Assembly: GCF_030068605.1 (NCBI RefSeq)
Contig: NZ_JASJOU010000008.1
Span: 248,001 to 312,000, forward strand
DNA: 64,000 nt
DNA from: Xanthocytophaga agilis
GTDB taxonomy: Bacteria > Bacteroidota > Bacteroidia > Cytophagales > 172606-1
Reading direction: 5' to 3'
This document shows, piece after piece, positions 60,753 through 64,000 of this stretch. The notes under the pieces are model-generated. The model was not told the origin of the DNA, did no database searches, and saw nothing but the letters and a program-made list of their open reading frames with translations. Each line of letters begins with the position of its first letter. The first letter of the stretch is position 1. Made by a program: the position numbers and the translations under genes.

Positions 60753-62393
60753 TCAATTTATATTATCATATAAACCTTGTTCTTTAAAGAATGAAACAAT
60801 GGAGGTAAGCTCCTGAAAAAACATTCTTTCTGAAATTGGAGCTTTAGAAGGGCCTTCAATGTAATACTGAATAGTACGTGTAATTTGATTCTTAGTTATA
60901 CTTAAAACTACACTTTTGAGAGGCTCATCCATAGATAATAACTGAAAGCTGCCTCCTGATACTATTGATGATTTATGGGCTACATCTATTGCTTTAAATG
61001 AGTGATCAAATCTTCTGGAAAAGAGCACAATATTCCAAAAATGAGGTGTTCCTTTTTCTGAAGATAGAAACTGATTTGAGGCATTCGAAAGCTTTAGTGA
61101 ACAACTATTTAGTGCATCGATGAAGTCATCTGATTTTGAAAAAAACTGGTTTAAAAATTCTGTTATTAATAAAATCGGATAATCAATATTTCGAAAATAT
61201 GTAACTTCTCGGTCATTTGGGTTAATAAAAATCTGAAGATGGTTTTCTTTTGGAATCAACAATTTACCTGATATTTTTTTTAGTGTGCGAAGATTTAACA
61301 CTTGTGTTCTTATAAAGGCCTCAATTATGTAAACAACTAGGCCTATCTCCTTAAAAAGTGTTGACATAATAAATTGTTCTTCGTATTCTTTAGGCTTTTT
61401 TCTGTCAAAAAAGTCTTTTTGCAGAAATTCAATTATAGCAGATCGATTATCAAAGTAGAATACTTGTTGACTATAAAATTTGTCAATATACCCATTGAAT
61501 CCCATTGGTGTGCCATAACGAACTTGAAACATACCTCGAATATTATCTATGTCACAAACAAATATGATTTTGTCAAAGCTAAATTTATTTTCTGATTCGC
61601 TATTTGAGCCAAGATGAGAACTAAAAACATTAAATAGCCTGAATATATGTTCTGGATCAATACGATCAAGATCATCAATAATCAGTACTTTTTGTTTCTT
61701 TTGTGTTTTTTTGATATGCTTTTTATTTGTTCGCTCTAATTGAATCTCACTTAATAGATTTAGAACTTCAGTGATGAATATTGTAACAGGATCTCTCTCA
61801 TATATATAGTTGTTCGATAATTCTTCAAGATATGATTTCGCTTCGGGGGAATTTTCATGACTTGCTATTACTTTTTTTAATTCTTCTGCATCTTTTAAAA
61901 CATTCTTAAGAATATCTATACCAGCTTGAGGTAAATTACCAAGTGACGCAAACGTTAGATCTGGCCCGTTTCCATCTTCTGAAGCATTAGCTATATTTAC
62001 TTCAGGGATCATATAAAACGATGCCTCAATTATCTTAGAAAAATTTGCAATAAATGACCAAAGGAAAAAAGTAGTATTATCAATTACATTATCAAGCTCC
62101 TTATAATTTTCCTCAAAATCTGCTTCGAGTGCTTCAAGTAAGTGATACTTTCGATTTAATTCCTGTAAGATGTCAAACTTAATAAATTTGAAAATGTCTT
62201 CATTACTAGCTACTGAGTAATGCACTGGTGACAGATAAACAGTTAAATAGTCATCTGTTCGTTTATCAAAGAAATCATTTAAAAAATATGTTTTACCAAT
62301 CCCAAATGGGCCAGAGAATAAAATTCGATAATTATCTTTTGAATTCAGATGCTTGTAAAATAATTCAGATGGGGCTTTTAGTGAAATATTCAT
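60753..62393 (-). CDS. KAP-family P-loop NTPase
   Basis: A 546-residue STAND-related NTPase. Walker A is GPFGIGKT (residues 28-35). Walker B is VLIIDDLDRIDPEHIFRLFN (about 233-245), the KAP signature. A long insertion (about 100-220) with a hydrophobic stretch (NTTFFLWSFIANFSKIIEASF) lies between them, where KAP proteins have membrane segments. KAP NTPases occur in bacterial conflict systems and at membranes. It lies 36 bases after the ROCO gene, so the two are probably an operon. Confidence 0.85.
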   Translation of the reverse strand: MNISLKAPSELFYKHLNSKDNYRILFSGPFGIGKTYFLNDFFDKRTDDYLTVYLSPVHYSVASNEDIFKFIKFDILQELNRKYHLLEALEADFEENYKELDNVIDNTTFFLWSFIANFSKIIEASFYMIPEVNIANASEDGNGPDLTFASLGNLPQAGIDILKNVLKDAEELKKVIASHENSPEAKSYLEELSNNYIYERDPVTIFITEVLNLLSEIQLERTNKKHIKKTQKKQKVLIIDDLDRIDPEHIFRLFNVFSSHLGSNSESENKFSFDKIIFVCDIDNIRGMFQVRYGTPMGFNGYIDKFYSQQVFYFDNRSAIIEFLQKDFFDRKKPKEYEEQFIMSTLFKEIGLVVYIIEAFIRTQVLNLRTLKKISGKLLIPKENHLQIFINPNDREVTYFRNIDYPILLITEFLNQFFSKSDDFIDALNSCSLKLSNASNQFLSSEKGTPHFWNIVLFSRRFDHSFKAIDVAHKSSIVSGGSFQLLSMDEPLKSVVLSITKNQITRTIQYYIEGPSKAPISERMFFQELTSIVSFFKEQGLYDNIN

Positions 62394-62429
62394 AGATCTA
62401 GATGAATTTTGTTTAGAGAAATATTACTA

Positions 62430-64000
62430 TTAAGCCTTGAATTTTTTATACTCTGTAAAGTTTAAGTCATGTAAATCCCTTAGTTCATACCATTTGAAAT
62501 TATGCATCACAGATACCGTAAAATCTAACTCATGCAAAAACTTTGTCTCTTTTAATGTCCTGTTTATGTTTTTAACCTCACTATAAATACGCAAGTAAAG
62601 AGATTCAGGGTTATATCCACTTACGTTAACTTTTAACTTACGATTTTCCCAATCTTCTTCTATAAATATATAATTACCATTATGGTCTTCTAACACAACT
62701 CCCTTCCGCCATTTACAATTTCTAAATATGTCAAAATGATTTCTAACTATGATTTTATGCAATACACCTGCAGGCATGAAAGGATTGAACTTAAATTCAA
62801 ATTGTAAGGGTGGCGTTTTGGTAATATTTTTGAATTCTTCGAAAGTGTTAGGATGTATATTTGGAAATAGTTCTGGAATGAAGTATATAGAATTGCCATA
62901 TTCATCTGTTGTTTCGTAGCAAAGCTCAAATGCACGCATTAATTCTATAAGTTTTTTACGATCTGATTTTTTAAATTCGGAAGAAGGCCAAATTTTTACA
63001 AAATCTTCTTTCTCAATTTTTCCATAGTTATTTTTTGCTCTTTGATAATCTAATACATTACAAGCCGCCTTACGTACCCATTCAGGTTTGAGAATGATTA
63101 TATCATGAAGTCCTTGCAGGTTTTCAAAATGAATCACACTGCCTATTGTATTCAACACATTCAACCATGTCATAGCCTGGCTTTCCAGTTGATCAGTTTG
63201 TAAATTGTTATAGGTGTTGTTGGCTGCAAATATGCTTTTGTATTGATTTAAAGATATATAATCATCTGGCAGGCTTTCCAGAGTAGTTTTGACTGCCAAC
63301 CAGTTTTTTGAAAATCGACGAGTGAAAATATCATAACTTATACGTGGAATAAGTTTTTGAATTTGTTCCACTAATTCATCTATATCATCCCTGTTGGTAC
63401 ATTCCAACAACATGCCATCTACAATATTTAGATTATATTTTTGGGCTTCCTCGATAATATTTCCAATCACTACTTTTTTATTTAGATGAGATGGAATTGA
63501 ATCAGATTTATTATAAATGCATAAAATAGGGCTTTTGTGTTCGGGATTGTGTCCATTGGCTGGTGTATAGCCAAAACTGGTAATAAAAGGTACCCAATAA
63601 GCCAGACCTATGTAGTCATCTTTTTGATTAATCTCCTTGTCATCAGGAGAGGTTACATACAAATACAATGAAGTACGTGAGCAAAAGAATTGTTGGATAA
63701 CACGATGTGGACCTTGACCACCAAAATCCCAAATATTAAACTGAAAGAATATCTCAGATTTAGCCGATGAATTAGGCATTATTTGGTTTTGTATTTTCAA
63801 ATTCCAAGGACTAATATCTAACAATATCGTTCGTTGCTGTTCTGGAGCACCATAAAAAGGCCAATTTCCATATCTTGCCAAATTTTCCCGAATGGTCGTT
63901 TTTCCAACTTCTCCATTACCTAATAATATTATTTTAGCTTCATAAAATTGTATTAGTTGCCCACTTTCAAAATAATCTTTAATAGCATGTAATCCCTGAC
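62430..64000 (-). CDS. ROCO-family protein (Roc GTPase + COR), N-terminus beyond the window
   Basis: The frame is open from the stop at 62430 to the right edge, at least 523 residues. It starts inside GLHAIKDYFESGQLIQFYEA, typical of the end of a leucine-rich repeat region. The Roc GTPase follows: P-loop LLGNGEVGKTTI, G3 as WDFGGQGPH, and G4-like IYNKSDS. Then comes the COR region (LNVLNTIGSVIHFENLQGLH, LKPEWVRKAACNVL). ROCO proteins are GTP-controlled dimers, here perhaps a sensor that controls the KAP NTPase downstream. LRRs outside the window are inferred. Confidence 0.88.
   Translation of the reverse strand, partial: QGLHAIKDYFESGQLIQFYEAKIILLGNGEVGKTTIRENLARYGNWPFYGAPEQQRTILLDISPWNLKIQNQIMPNSSAKSEIFFQFNIWDFGGQGPHRVIQQFFCSRTSLYLYVTSPDDKEINQKDDYIGLAYWVPFITSFGYTPANGHNPEHKSPILCIYNKSDSIPSHLNKKVVIGNIIEEAQKYNLNIVDGMLLECTNRDDIDELVEQIQKLIPRISYDIFTRRFSKNWLAVKTTLESLPDDYISLNQYKSIFAANNTYNNLQTDQLESQAMTWLNVLNTIGSVIHFENLQGLHDIIILKPEWVRKAACNVLDYQRAKNNYGKIEKEDFVKIWPSSEFKKSDRKKLIELMRAFELCYETTDEYGNSIYFIPELFPNIHPNTFEEFKNITKTPPLQFEFKFNPFMPAGVLHKIIVRNHFDIFRNCKWRKGVVLEDHNGNYIFIEEDWENRKLKVNVSGYNPESLYLRIYSEVKNINRTLKETKFLHELDFTVSVMHNFKWYELRDLHDLNFTEYKKFKA

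Overview
The window is from a Bacteroidota chromosome, most likely Cytophagales. The support is AT-rich non-coding DNA, BT4734/VirE-N primase-type proteins, tyrosine integrases with the short arm domain usual in this phylum, a RecQ with an RQC zinc cluster, an ECF sigma/RskA-like anti-sigma pair, and TATATTTA-like promoter boxes. The species cannot be fixed from sequence alone.

Layout. (1) 1-8273 looks like ordinary chromosome: the 5' part of menE, a small hypothetical, a coiled-coil membrane protein followed by a vWA-like lipoprotein, the anti-sigma/sigma pair, recQ and a small ORF. (2) At 8424 a tRNA-Pro(GGG) gene is followed at once by its terminator, tandem repeats, a tyrosine integrase and an excisionase-like protein. 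This is the left end of an integrated island. (3) 10284-47963 is a discrete mobile element of about 37.6 kb, bounded by direct copies of the 3' half of a tRNA(CAT) gene with its terminator and arm-like repeats. Its right side holds integrase, HTH protein, SF2 helicase, VirE-N protein, VapE-type helicase, VRR-NUC nuclease, ASCH-like protein, a candidate replication origin, an array of 18-bp dyads and an XRE regulator. Its middle holds an endolysin/holin-like cassette, McrBC, and a conflict locus (trypsin-NACHT-pentapeptide, Trypco1, EAD-CHAT, giant pentapeptide protein). Its left side holds cargo: an ABC-three-component-like system with a split third gene, a frameshifted umuD with umuC, and several membrane cassettes. 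No capsid, terminase, tail or conjugation genes are visible, so a phage satellite or decayed prophage fits best. (4) 47964-64000 is a second, related island still open at the window edge. It repeats the same backbone (DUF3846 / 71-aa / 126-aa / SLOG / structured element / XRE, then cargo, then amidase / holin-like) with different cargo: an AbiGi-like protein and a secreted protein, and further right a KAP NTPase with a ROCO GTPase.

The main point is that comparing the two copies shows a backbone with an exchangeable slot. Everything between the XRE gene and the amidase differs (25983-32804 versus 54547-57300), and both cargoes look like conflict genes. The same comparison exposes a roughly 135-nt extended hairpin with wobble and some covariation, a translocated hairpin with replaced sequence, a premature stop in the second SLOG gene, and a deletion fusion in the second lysis cassette. 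A dispersed palindrome, AATACCTC-N4-GAGGTATT, occurs six times across the islands and may be a shared operator.

All functional names rest on reading motifs by eye. No database search, folding or alignment program was run.
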